DNA of 64,000 nucleotides, from the NCBI GenBank assembly GCA_017545325.1, contig JAFWOX010000065.1, forward strand, positions 1 through 64,000, given 5' to 3'. The translations under genes and the position numbers were made by a program. The notes below the pieces were generated by a model. It saw only the letters and a program-made list of their open reading frames with translations. It did no database searches and was not told the DNA's origin. Shown in pieces: positions 1 to 8,580 of the stretch (the stretch's first letter is position 1; each line of letters begins with the position of its first letter). The stretch comes from Oscillospiraceae bacterium (GTDB lineage Bacteria; Bacillota_A; Clostridia; Oscillospirales; Oscillospiraceae).

Positions 1-79
1 CCGGGGGTGCAGGGGGACGCCCCTGCCGCGCTCTTTCCCCGGTTTCTCTCGCGCAAGAGAAACCGGGCCGCCGGAGGCA

Positions 80-289
80 CCCTCCTGGCAGGGGCCCCGC
101 CGCACAGGCATCCCTCATCAGGCGCTTCGCGCCAGCTTCCCCCAAGGGAAGCCAGGGTACTAGCCCCCTGGCGTCCGGTTGTTCGTAACGTGGTCTCTCA
201 TCCCTCGTCCCCGCCGCGCGGACTACCTCCCCCCCCCCGGGGGGGAAGGTGGCTCCGGCGTCTCACGGAAGCCGGAGTCGGATGAGGGC
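80..289. repeat. GC-rich fold-back repeat, family B copy 1
   Basis: A stretch of about 200 bp is nearly the same as 48557-48750. It opens with CCCTCATC and closes with GATGAGGG, so its ends are inverted repeats. Inside are several short GC-rich palindromes, including a long C-run followed by a G-run. No frame across it looks coding. In both places it sits directly downstream of the 380-residue FtsX-type permease. Bases 1-79 hold a separate hairpin at about 38-68 and no recognisable gene. Confidence 0.7.
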
Positions 290-298
290 CTTTCATCC

Positions 299-1444
299 CT
301 ATTCCTTTGCCTGCAGCTGTTCCAGCACCCGCTTTCTCGCGCACAGCCAGGCGAACACGCCGGAACCGACGGTGCAGACCGCCAGATGGGCGGCCAGGTA
401 GAAGCCAAAAGGTTTCCATACCGCCTCCAGCTCCGGCTTCCGGATCAGGATCACCAGGAGGAAGCCCAGGAGCAGCCCGACCAGGGCGCACAGTACCTGG
501 GCGGCGGTATAGATCCCCACACACTTCCCCACCTTCGCCCCCAATGCCCGGAGGACACTGATCTCTGTTGATGCGTGGAGCACGGTGAGGCCCGGCAGCA
601 CACACGCCAGGAGGAGCGCCGCCGCGATGGTCAGAGGGTACAGGGTCTCCAGCAGCCGGTGGATCTTGTAGATCCGGTCCGCGTTGGACGTATCCATGTG
701 GAACTTTGCCGCTCCCTTGGTCCCGTCCATAATCCCCTGGACGAAAATGCGGAACTCTCCGACGCTGTGGTAATCCACCAGGACGTACTCCGCAATATCC
801 AGAGCAAACACGGGGAAGAGGCAGCCGTACTGGATATGGGCGGCTGCGGGGAAGAATCCGATGCGCTCCCAGGTTTTCCCTTGAATGAGCCCCACCACCG
901 CGGCGAAGGGCCGCCGCCGGTCCCGCAGCTGCTCCAATGTCTCCCCCGGCTCGAAGGGATTGCCGTTCTTGGAGAGGTTCGCGAGCCACTGGTCCTCGTT
1001 CACCCGCACCCTGTCACCCAGCTCCACCCCAAGCTCCTCGGCATGGCCCGCGTACAGGATACAAACCTGCCGCTGGGAGGCCAGAAAGGTCTCCTCGTCC
1101 CAGCCCTCTGCCCAGAGGATCTCCGGCGAATGCAGGAGCTTGTCGAAGCGGTTGACGAAGTAAGAGGGGGCGGCGGTCATCTGGATCTCGCAGTCCCGGC
1201 TGAAGGTTTCATAATAGGGGTCCCGCACATAGCCGGAGTTCTCCACCTTCCTGGCCCGCTCATAGCCGATGTTGGACAGCACCGGCTTTACCTCCGCCTG
1301 CTGATACAGCTCCCCATAGATCCCCCGGAGCACCGTCACAAGGCCGAAGGCAAAGGCCAGGAGCGCCGCCAGCGCCAGGCTCAGCAGGCTCCGCCCCGGG
1401 TTCCGTCCCAGCAGGCGGAAAAGATAACGGATTGACCAATTCAT
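299..1444 (-). CDS. FtsX-like ABC transporter permease, small subunit
   Basis: The 381-residue protein has the FtsX/MacB permease layout: one membrane segment at about 18-42, a large external domain, then three membrane segments in the last 120 residues. It starts with an ATG that overlaps the stop of the larger permease upstream by four bases, so the two are translationally coupled. It is a close paralogue of the permease at 48924-50066, sharing the opening of the protein and most of the C-terminal half. In that second locus an ATPase lies downstream beyond a repeat. Here the matching repeat is present and the ATPase would lie beyond the window edge. The likely role is export of, or resistance to, a peptide or lipid. 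The substrate is unknown. Confidence 0.85.
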   Translation of the reverse strand: MNWSIRYLFRLLGRNPGRSLLSLALAALLAFAFGLVTVLRGIYGELYQQAEVKPVLSNIGYERARKVENSGYVRDPYYETFSRDCEIQMTAAPSYFVNRFDKLLHSPEILWAEGWDEETFLASQRQVCILYAGHAEELGVELGDRVRVNEDQWLANLSKNGNPFEPGETLEQLRDRRRPFAAVVGLIQGKTWERIGFFPAAAHIQYGCLFPVFALDIAEYVLVDYHSVGEFRIFVQGIMDGTKGAAKFHMDTSNADRIYKIHRLLETLYPLTIAAALLLACVLPGLTVLHASTEISVLRALGAKVGKCVGIYTAAQVLCALVGLLLGFLLVILIRKPELEAVWKPFGFYLAAHLAVCTVGSGVFAWLCARKRVLEQLQAKE

Positions 1445-3384
1445 TTGTTTTTCTCCTGCACCAGCTCCAGGACGCTCTTCCGCCGGATCAGGCCCAGACC
1501 GACCAGGGCGATCGCCGCCAGGAGGATCAGGAAGCTCACCGCTCCCAGGAGGAAGAGACCAATGCCTGCGGGCTCATGGATCGCCGTTTCCTCTGCTGCG
1601 GCGGTCAGCTGCCGCAGGGTCACGATCCGGGCGATGATCAGACCCAGGACGGCGGAGAGGATTCCCAGGAGCAGGAAGGGGATGAACAGACGGTTCCCGG
1701 CCTCCCCTTTGGGCATGCCCAGGGCCCGGAGGATGCCGTACTCCCGCTTTTTCCGTCCGATGAAGAGCCACACCGTCAGCACCAGGGCGAAGAGGGCCGC
1801 GGCGGCAAAGATCAACAGCTTCACCAGGGCCAGGCTCCTGGCCTGTATCAAATCCTCCGCGATAATGCTCCAGCCTCCGTCGCTGAATTCGTACAGGCGG
1901 TCCTCTGCCTCCAGATTCGGCAGGACCTCCTCCATGAAGGGAACGATCTCCTCCGCAGCACCAACGATGAAGCTCACTTCCCCGGGCTTCGCTTCATAGG
2001 TATCCTTGTTCACGCAGTCCGGCAGGAAAGAGGCGGGGACGAAGATCGCGTTGTTGCTGTAGCACCAGTACAGGTCCCGCTGGGCGTGCTTGCCCTCGTT
2101 CAGATCCCGCCAGGAGCCCACGATGGTGAACTCCTGCCGGGTGAATTCCGTGGCGTGCCGTCCCTGGGTGGAGGCTATGGCCCCCAGGGGGGCGTACTGC
2201 TCGCAGAGATAATTCCCCAGGTCCAGGGTGAGGGTATCCCCCACCTTCAGACCGTAAGCCTCCAGCACGTCCGTATTCACCACACACACGGGCTGCCCCT
2301 CGTCCGCCGGGGTGAGGAAGCGTCCCTCTTCGCAGACGATCCGCCCCTGGGCCACCCGGCGGATGGCGGCCATATCCCCGGTGTACACCACATCGAAGGT
2401 GTGCACGTCGTCGTTGGTCACCTGAATGAGCTCCCGCAGGGGGGCAAATTCCTCCGTCTCCAGGTACGTTTCCGGCAGGTCCGTGATATCCGTCACATAG
2501 GGCCACCAGCCCTTGCGGGTGTCGTCCCCCATGTAGAAGCGGTGCAGGGCCCAGTTCCGGATGCCGGCCTCCGATTCCTCTGCTTCCTTCTGGCTGTCCG
2601 AATGCCCGTCCGCCCGGTTGTTCCGCAGGACGAAGACATACCGCCTTCCCACCTCCAGCCGCTCGAAATCCGACCAGAAGTAATCCGGGTCCAGGGTGAG
2701 GAAGCAGAAGCGGGTATTGAAGTCGGCCCAGCCAAGCTCCACCAGGGAGCCCTTCAGCTCATCCGGCAGGAGCCACATTTCGATCCGCTGCTCCTCGTCC
2801 CCCCGGAGCCAGGCCTCGTCCCCTGCCAGCACCTCCCAGTCCATGACGCTGACGGCCTGGAAGCCCTCCTCCCCCACCTCCGGGTAGGCCCTGGCCAGGA
2901 TGCTCCCGCCGAAGGCGGGCTGGATTTGCGTCACGGTCCCCGCCAGGACGCATCGGGCATAGTAAGGGAAATAGCTCCAGTCCGTCTCCAGGCGGATATA
3001 GTCCGGGGATACCCCGGCGGTCATATACCGCCGCTCCACCCGGGATATATGGGGCAGAGCCGCCATTTCCTCCTGAGTCGTCCGGCGCAGGCTCTCATGA
3101 TGGCTGTCCGCATACTCCGCCTTTCCATAGGTCTCCGCCGGATTGGTGGGATCCGCCAGGAGGAAATAGTCGTAGAGCGTGTTTTTCCGCTCCGGAGGCA
3201 TGACGTCCTCCACCGTCAGCACGCCCTCGTACCGGTCCCGGGCCTCCCGATACTCCCGGTCGGAGACGCTGTACTCCGAAAGGTTATACAGGAACAGGAA
3301 TGCCGCCGCGGCCAGGAGCAGCAGGGTCAGGCCCGTTTTCAGCGGGCTGCGGTACAGGGATCGCAGATGTTTGCCGAGCTTCAT
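1441..3384 (-). CDS. FtsX-like ABC transporter permease, large subunit
   Basis: The 647-residue protein has an N-terminal membrane segment at about 15-33, an external domain of roughly 450 residues, and three C-terminal membrane segments around an FtsX-type core that includes the phrase REYGILRALGMPKGEAG. A good ribosome site (GGAAGGAG) precedes the ATG. It forms a two-gene unit with the smaller permease. Its paralogue at 50136-51995 is preceded by a sigma factor and a DUF4367 gene, but here those are absent and the gene has its own promoter. Membrane topology and pairing support an ABC exporter of the MacB/BceB kind. No substrate can be read from the sequence. Confidence 0.85.
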   Translation of the reverse strand: MKLGKHLRSLYRSPLKTGLTLLLLAAAAFLFLYNLSEYSVSDREYREARDRYEGVLTVEDVMPPERKNTLYDYFLLADPTNPAETYGKAEYADSHHESLRRTTQEEMAALPHISRVERRYMTAGVSPDYIRLETDWSYFPYYARCVLAGTVTQIQPAFGGSILARAYPEVGEEGFQAVSVMDWEVLAGDEAWLRGDEEQRIEMWLLPDELKGSLVELGWADFNTRFCFLTLDPDYFWSDFERLEVGRRYVFVLRNNRADGHSDSQKEAEESEAGIRNWALHRFYMGDDTRKGWWPYVTDITDLPETYLETEEFAPLRELIQVTNDDVHTFDVVYTGDMAAIRRVAQGRIVCEEGRFLTPADEGQPVCVVNTDVLEAYGLKVGDTLTLDLGNYLCEQYAPLGAIASTQGRHATEFTRQEFTIVGSWRDLNEGKHAQRDLYWCYSNNAIFVPASFLPDCVNKDTYEAKPGEVSFIVGAAEEIVPFMEEVLPNLEAEDRLYEFSDGGWSIIAEDLIQARSLALVKLLIFAAAALFALVLTVWLFIGRKKREYGILRALGMPKGEAGNRLFIPFLLLGILSAVLGLIIARIVTLRQLTAAAEETAIHEPAGIGLFLLGAVSFLILLAAIALVGLGLIRRKSVLELVQEKNK

Positions 3385-3442
3385 TGCGTCGTCTCCTTCC
3401 TGCCTGCGCAGGCAAATAGAGTAGCTTATGCTATTTTTCTAT

Positions 3443-3471
3443 AAAATAACATGTGCTTTCTATTTTGTCAA
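3443..3471 (-). promoter_or_regulatory. Promoter for the FtsX permease pair
   Basis: On the minus strand TTGACA is followed after 17 bases by TATTTT, about 60 bases before the permease start. The surrounding sequence is the most AT-rich of this part of the window. Confidence 0.5.
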
Positions 3472-3508
3472 CGGGGAATCGGCACTGTATGGGCGAAAGG
3501 CAAAAACC

Positions 3509-3785
3509 GGGGCGGAGCCGTGCGGCTCCGCCCCGATGTGTCGACAAACCCCGTTTTGTCATCGCGAGGAGTACGCGCACGTCCCTGCGAGGGGCCCTCG
3601 CGCGCGGAATGGAGCAAAGCGACGTGGCGATCCGTTCTCTCGTCCCCTTGGTCTTGTTAAAGATATACGGACGGGAGTTACGGATTGCCACAACCGGTGA
3701 CCGATGTCACCGGTTTCGCAATGACCTTTTTCGATGGTTTGGTGCTCTGTCTACAGTCTGGGGCGGAGCCGCTTGGCTCCGCCCC
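3509..3785. mobile_element. Terminator-flanked non-coding element, copy 1
   Basis: The body of about 218 bp runs from TGTCGACA (3538) to TGTCTACA (ends 3755). On each side is a hairpin with the same 11-base stem, GGGGCGGAGCC, at 3509-3534 and 3760-3785; the two loops differ. Read with the upstream minus-strand gene, only the distal hairpin is followed by a T-run, as expected if a terminator was entered and its stem copied. The body contains a CATCGCGAGG...GGCGATCCG block, a second related block in opposite sense, and a perfect 10-base stem ending in GACCGATGTC. No coding frame is convincing. Confidence 0.8.
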
Positions 3786-3812
3786 AATGGTGTACAGGCG
3801 ATTGTTCCCGGA

Positions 3813-5267
3813 TCAGCCCTCCAGGATCTTTTTGGCTCGCTCGCTGTCTCTGCCATAGTGGATGGCTTCCAGGTCGGCGACCATTTCCTTGTTGGTGTTG
3901 TCCTGCCGGGGCAGGGGCACATCCTGCTCATGGGAGAGGATATACTGGACCTTCTTGATATCCACGGTGGCGGTGGTGCTGCCGTCCTTGATGGCAACGG
4001 CGGCGGCCACGCCCGCGGCCTGACCGGTCTGGCAGCACTGGGGGATCAGCTGCAGGGGGCCGATGGCCTGGGGATCCGCGGAGAGGTGACGGCCGGGGGC
4101 CAGGAGGTTATCCACGCCCTTGGGCACGATGCAGCCGTAGGGGATCTCGATGGGGGCGCCGAAGCCCGCGGTGGTGGACCAGGCGATAACGTCGTCGAAC
4201 TCCCGGTTGGCCGCCAGATCCTTCATGGTCATGTAGATCTGCCCATCCAGACGGCGGGAGCAGCGCACGCCCAGCTGCGGCGCGATATCCAGCAGGTAGG
4301 ACTTGCCAAAGGCGGCGGGGCATTTCTGCTTGCAGAACTCCAGGAGCTTGCGGATGGAGTTGCGCACGATGAGCTCCGTCTCCCGGATATCCTTCAGGTC
4401 GGTGCAGAGGCGGCCGTTCAGCCAGTTGTTGAACCACACCACATCGTTGCAGCCCGCGGGGAAGAAGGCGGTGCGGTAGCCCGCCAGCTCGATGAGCTCC
4501 TTGCTGAAGGCCCGGGCTTCCTCGGGATTCGCCCGGGACCAGTCGGCGTAGGCGGCATAGTCCACGCCGCCGGCGCGCCAGACGAGGGCGGTCTGGTTAT
4601 CCCGGACCATCTCGCCGGGGATGCCGCTCTTCCCATGGAAGGGCGCGCCCGCCTGGGCATAGATATCTCCGTCGCCGGTGGCGTCGATGACCACCTTGGC
4701 GTAGACCGCCTGGCGGCCCGCCTTGCTCTCGAAGATAACGCCCTTGATCTCCTTCCCCTCCATAATGGGCTTGGTACCCCAGCAATGGAGCAGGACTTCG
4801 ATATTGGGCTCCTCCTGGATCATCAGGTCCATCTCGATCTTCAGCTGCTGGGGATCATAGCTGGGGGCCCGGGCCAGGACCTTGTCCGCGCCGAAGCCGC
4901 TGGTGCAGAAGGGGATCTTCTCCCATTTGCCGATGAGGATGGGATCGTTCTTGCCGATGTCCTCCAGCCGGGGGCTCAGGTAGGCCTCGGGGCAGGACTT
5001 ATCCAGGCGGGAGAACCATTCCTCCTGGATGCCGCGGATGACGCTGTACTTCTTCCAGCTCAGGGAGGGGACCACCAGGACATAGCCGCCGGTGACGTCG
5101 CCGCCGAAATAGCCGTAACGCTCCATCAGGATGATTTTCGCGTTCCGGTTCGCCCGGGCGGCGGCCAGGGCTGCGCTGTGACCGGCGGCGCCGCCGCCGA
5201 CGATCAAAATATCGCAGGAGCCGTAAACCGGGAGCTGATTCGGGCTTTCCAGATAGATCTCGCTCAT
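3813..5267 (-). CDS. FAD-dependent oxidoreductase (FAD_oxidored family)
   Basis: The 484-residue protein opens with a dinucleotide-binding loop, VGGGAAGHSAA at about 23-33, followed by an acidic residue in ILMERYG and a glycine-rich GGDVTGG, all typical of the FAD_oxidored family (PF12831). A second FAD-contacting region, VIDATGDGDIYAQAGAP, lies near the middle. No signal peptide is visible, so it is cytoplasmic. It begins 39 bases after a solute-binding lipoprotein gene and is probably co-transcribed with it, which suggests it oxidises or reduces whatever that system takes up. The substrate is unknown. The start is supported by AGGAAGGA upstream of the ATG. Confidence 0.85.
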   Translation of the reverse strand: MSEIYLESPNQLPVYGSCDILIVGGGAAGHSAALAAARANRNAKIILMERYGYFGGDVTGGYVLVVPSLSWKKYSVIRGIQEEWFSRLDKSCPEAYLSPRLEDIGKNDPILIGKWEKIPFCTSGFGADKVLARAPSYDPQQLKIEMDLMIQEEPNIEVLLHCWGTKPIMEGKEIKGVIFESKAGRQAVYAKVVIDATGDGDIYAQAGAPFHGKSGIPGEMVRDNQTALVWRAGGVDYAAYADWSRANPEEARAFSKELIELAGYRTAFFPAGCNDVVWFNNWLNGRLCTDLKDIRETELIVRNSIRKLLEFCKQKCPAAFGKSYLLDIAPQLGVRCSRRLDGQIYMTMKDLAANREFDDVIAWSTTAGFGAPIEIPYGCIVPKGVDNLLAPGRHLSADPQAIGPLQLIPQCCQTGQAAGVAAAVAIKDGSTTATVDIKKVQYILSHEQDVPLPRQDNTNKEMVADLEAIHYGRDSERAKKILEG

Positions 5268-5306
5268 TGTATTCCTTCCTTTCGGTTTAGATTACAGGTT
5301 CTGGCC

Positions 5307-7097
5307 TTACTGCTCCGCCATGAAGCGGTTGTAGGCGTCGGTATAGATCTCCAGCATGCGGTCGAAGCCCATGGATCTCATCTGCTTCACATATTCGTCC
5401 CACTGGTCCATGCTGGCGCTGCCGTCGATCATCATGGACCACATCTCGGCCTGATAGGTCTGCACGTCGGCGGTCAGGCCGGAAACCTCGTCCGTCTCCT
5501 CCTGGTTCAGCTTCGCGCCGGTACGCCATACCCAGGCATTGTCGTTCTTCACATTGGTCCAGACCTCCACGGCATGGTCGTTATAGGAGGTGTCGTAGTT
5601 CACCGGCTTGTCGCCGGCGCCGTTCAGACCGGCCTCGGACAGGGCGCAGTTGGCGAAGGTCATGATGGCCCAGCCGTAGCCCCGGTCGAAGTTCAGGGCG
5701 AAATCAGTGACGACGCGCTCGCCGTTCTCGTTCCGGTCCCACAAGACGCCCTGGACGCCCCAGGTGATGTATTCACTGCCGCTTTCGCTGTACTGCCAGT
5801 CGCACCAGGTGGTGGCCAGGGGGATCTCCTCAGAATTGGCGCCGATGCAGAAGGAGCCGTAGCTCACACCGGAGGTGCTCAGGCCATAGTGCACAGTCTG
5901 GTTGGGCTCCCGCAGGAGCCGGTGGCAGGCCTGCCAGTTGCAGCCCTCGCAGACGACGTTATAGTTGGAGGCGTCGCCGGTGGCCAGGGACAGGAAGCCG
6001 ATCTCGCCGTTGGAGAGTTCGGTGGTCATATCTGTGTTGGAGGTATAGCCGTTATAGTTGGGGTTGATGAGCCCCTCGCTGAACCACTGACGGAGGATCT
6101 CGATGCCCTCCTTCTCATCGTTGCTGATGCCGATGACCTCGGGCACGCCGTCGATGAGTCGGAGGCCGATGCTCAGGTTGATGGTGAGATAGGTGTTCAG
6201 GCCGGTGAACAGCTTGCCGGCCTCCCGCTCCAGGGTGCTGTACAGGTTCATGGGCCAGAAGTTGGGCTGCTCATGTTGGGTCTTGAAGGCATAGAGGACG
6301 TCATGGGCCTTATCGATGGTATCCACTTCCTCCGCCTTGCCCAGGCCGTATTTGTCCATCAGGTCCTGCCGCAGGGACCAGCCGCTGGCACCGCCTGCGC
6401 GGTTGTAGCTCAGGCCGAAGAAGCTGACGATCTTATCCTTTTTCACGAAAGCCGTGTCCAGCAGGTTGACATTGTCCTTGGCCCGGTCGTAGATCTCCCA
6501 CAGGTAGTTGGGCATATATTCGGTATAGTCATACAGGTTCGCAAATACATGCTCGTCGATAGCCTGCTCGGAGGTGCCGGAGTACCGGTACTGGCCCTGG
6601 GAGGTGATATCCGGGATATTGTCCGCGGCGACCAGGACGGCAAACTGCTCCTTGCAGTTTGCGGCGGTCATCTGCAGGAACTCCAGGTGCACGCCGGTCA
6701 TTTTCTGCATCTCGATCCAGTAGTCCACATTTTCCATCAGGCCGTCAGGCATATATTGGGAGGTCCAGGTGATGGTGAAAAAGCGGAGCCGCACATCCCG
6801 CTCCGTCAGGGGCAGAGGATACTCGTACTTCTCCGCCGGCTTGCCGTCCGCAGTTGTGGCGTAATGGCCGGGGGCAAGATGATCCACCTCAGGCTCAGGC
6901 TCGGGTTCCGCCGTGGGAGCGGGCGTCGCCTCTCCTGCCGGCGCCTGGGTGGGCTTCGGGGTGGGAGCCGGGGTGTTCTGACCGCCGTCGGCGGGAGCGG
7001 CCGTGTTTGCCGGGGTCACATCCTTCGGCCCGCAGCCGGAAAACAGGGCGAGGGCGAACAGGATCGCCAACGCCAGCGCCAATGCTTTCTTTGCCAT
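5307..7097 (-). CDS. Extracellular solute-binding lipoprotein
   Basis: The 596-residue protein has a lipoprotein signal peptide with the lipobox around Cys22 (LFSGC), then a threonine/proline/alanine-rich linker to about residue 65 and a large ligand-binding region like LplA-type family 1 binding proteins. Phrases such as MTGVHLEFLQM and LVAADNIPDI match the paralogue at 14268-16055, so the window carries two members of the same family. No transporter permease genes are next to either. The gene is followed by an FAD oxidoreductase. Ligand unknown; oligosaccharide or a sugar derivative is the usual guess for the family. The ATG follows a clear AGGAGG. Confidence 0.85.
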   Translation of the reverse strand: MAKKALALALAILFALALFSGCGPKDVTPANTAAPADGGQNTPAPTPKPTQAPAGEATPAPTAEPEPEPEVDHLAPGHYATTADGKPAEKYEYPLPLTERDVRLRFFTITWTSQYMPDGLMENVDYWIEMQKMTGVHLEFLQMTAANCKEQFAVLVAADNIPDITSQGQYRYSGTSEQAIDEHVFANLYDYTEYMPNYLWEIYDRAKDNVNLLDTAFVKKDKIVSFFGLSYNRAGGASGWSLRQDLMDKYGLGKAEEVDTIDKAHDVLYAFKTQHEQPNFWPMNLYSTLEREAGKLFTGLNTYLTINLSIGLRLIDGVPEVIGISNDEKEGIEILRQWFSEGLINPNYNGYTSNTDMTTELSNGEIGFLSLATGDASNYNVVCEGCNWQACHRLLREPNQTVHYGLSTSGVSYGSFCIGANSEEIPLATTWCDWQYSESGSEYITWGVQGVLWDRNENGERVVTDFALNFDRGYGWAIMTFANCALSEAGLNGAGDKPVNYDTSYNDHAVEVWTNVKNDNAWVWRTGAKLNQEETDEVSGLTADVQTYQAEMWSMMIDGSASMDQWDEYVKQMRSMGFDRMLEIYTDAYNRFMAEQ

Positions 7098-7129
7098 ACA
7101 GATTCCTCCTTTTTAATTATTACGATTAT

Positions 7130-7158
7130 ATTATATGGTGCTTTGAACGAATTGTCAA
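7130..7158 (-). promoter_or_regulatory. Promoter for solute-binding protein operon
   Basis: On the minus strand TTGACA, 17 bases, TATAAT: a full match to the housekeeping consensus, about 33 bases before the start of the lipoprotein gene. A second overlapping TATAAT lies five bases further downstream. Confidence 0.7.
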
Positions 7159-7227
7159 TCGAAATTCACAATATTCTAAGAAAAATATCAGGACATTTTT
7201 GGTATTCTGCCGAATGCGAATTGGGAC

Positions 7228-7256
7228 TTGTGCACGGGAGAGAATTGATATATAGT
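7228..7256 (+). promoter_or_regulatory. Probable promoter for murI
   Basis: TTGTGC, 17 bases, TATAGT, some 45 bases before the murI start. The -35 box is weak and the -10 box is good. Confidence 0.4.
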
Positions 7257-7300
7257 GTATGTCTAGCAGTTTGTGCCCCGGCGGGGCCGGAAAGGAGCGC

Positions 7301-8101
7301 ATGATCCTGGAAACGAGCAAGAACGCCCCCATCGGGGTCTTTGATTCCGGCGTGGGAGGTCTCACGGCGGTGCGCTGCCTCCGCAGGCTGCTGCCCGGGG
7401 AGGACATCGTCTTCTTCGGGGATACGGCCCGGGTGCCCTATGGCAGCCGAAGCCCGGAGGAGATCCACCGCTTCGCCCGGGAGAATCTGGAGTTTCTCCT
7501 TTCCTTCGGGGCGAAGGCGGTCCTGGCCGCCTGCGGCACTGTCAGCGCCATCGCCCTGGAGGATCTGCAGGATGCAGGCATCCCCGTCTGCGGAGTGCTG
7601 CTCCCGGCGGTGGAGCAGGCTTCTAAGCTCACCCGCAGCGGGCGGGTGGGGGTCATCGCCACCCCGGCCAGCATCGGCAGCGGCAGCTACCAGCGGGCGC
7701 TGGAGGCCCGGGGCTGCGCCGTCACCGCCGCAGCCTGTCCCCGGTACGTGCCCCTGGCGGAGCAGGGCCGGGTACAGCCCGGGGATCCCCAGGTGGAAGA
7801 GGCGACGGCGGAATACCTGGCTCCCATGCGGGAAGCGGAGGTGGACACCCTGATCCTGGGCTGCACCCACTTTCCCCTGTTCAGGGAGGCCATTGCCGCT
7901 TACCTTGGCGGCGGCGTCGCCCTGGTGGACGCCGGCGCCGCCGCAGCGGAGACCCTGGCGGGGATGACCGGCGGCGGAAAGGGCGGGGCGGGCGGCCATC
8001 TGGAGCTCTGGGTCAGCGGGGACCCGGTCCCCTTCGCTCCCCTGGCGGAGCGGTTTTTACAGGAAAAGGACCTGCAGGTACGCAAAGCCCGCAGGAGCTG
8101 A
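7301..8101 (+). CDS. murI: Glutamate racemase
   Basis: This enzyme interconverts L- and D-glutamate to supply D-glutamate for peptidoglycan. The 266-residue chain carries the family hallmarks: DSGVGGLT at 15-22, the first catalytic cysteine in AACGT (Cys78) and the second in GCTHFPL (Cys188). The ATG at 7301 was chosen over an upstream in-frame start because AAAGGAG stands just before it and the protein then begins like other racemases. It heads a run of three genes with a DUF1934 gene and argS, packed within 15 bases or overlapping, so it is likely one operon. Confidence 0.95.
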   Translation: MILETSKNAPIGVFDSGVGGLTAVRCLRRLLPGEDIVFFGDTARVPYGSRSPEEIHRFARENLEFLLSFGAKAVLAACGTVSAIALEDLQDAGIPVCGVLLPAVEQASKLTRSGRVGVIATPASIGSGSYQRALEARGCAVTAAACPRYVPLAEQGRVQPGDPQVEEATAEYLAPMREAEVDTLILGCTHFPLFREAIAAYLGGGVALVDAGAAAAETLAGMTGGGKGGAGGHLELWVSGDPVPFAPLAERFLQEKDLQVRKARRS

Positions 8102-8115
8102 AGGAAAGGAACCAT

Positions 8116-8580
8116 ATGAAGGACGTACTCATCTCCATCACCGGCAGTCAGCATGCGCCGGGCGAGCCTCCCGTGATGAACGGGGAGAACACCATCCAGC
8201 TGGTCACCGACGGGCGATATCAGTTCGGCGAAGGCAGCTGCTGGCTGAGCTACAGGGAAAGCCCCCTCACGGGTATGGAAGGCACCACCACCACCTTCCT
8301 GGTAAAGGGCGGCCTGGTGACCATGGTCCGAAAGGGCGCCGTGAACGGAGAGCTGAGATTTCAGAAGGGGGAGCGCCACTGCTTCCTGTACAATACCCCC
8401 TTCGGCGGGATGACCATGGGCATCCGTACCCAGCAGCTGAAAACCAACCTGGGCGAGCACGGAGGCAGCATGGACATCACCTATACCGTGGACATGAACG
8501 AGGTCCCTCTGGGCAAAAACGTGTTCCAGATCGACGTGAAAGAGGTCCCGGAGTCGGATAAAGGAGAAGAGAATCCATGA
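8116..8580 (+). CDS. DUF1934 beta-barrel protein (YwiB family)
   Basis: The 154-residue protein matches the DUF1934 family, whose Bacillus member ywiB is also next to argS. The family forms a small calycin-like beta barrel, and its function is not known. Recognisable phrases are YRESPLTGMEGTTTTF and YNTPFGGMTMGI. No signal peptide or membrane segment is seen. The gene starts 14 bases after murI and its stop overlaps the argS start by four bases, so translation of the two is coupled. Confidence 0.85.
   Translation: MKDVLISITGSQHAPGEPPVMNGENTIQLVTDGRYQFGEGSCWLSYRESPLTGMEGTTTTFLVKGGLVTMVRKGAVNGELRFQKGERHCFLYNTPFGGMTMGIRTQQLKTNLGEHGGSMDITYTVDMNEVPLGKNVFQIDVKEVPESDKGEENP

Noticed and set aside
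3453..7304. Open frame of nearly 1,300 codons on the plus strand
   Set aside because: It is opposite two well-supported minus-strand genes and runs through element copy 1; its composition is low-complexity and reflects GC-rich codon bias.
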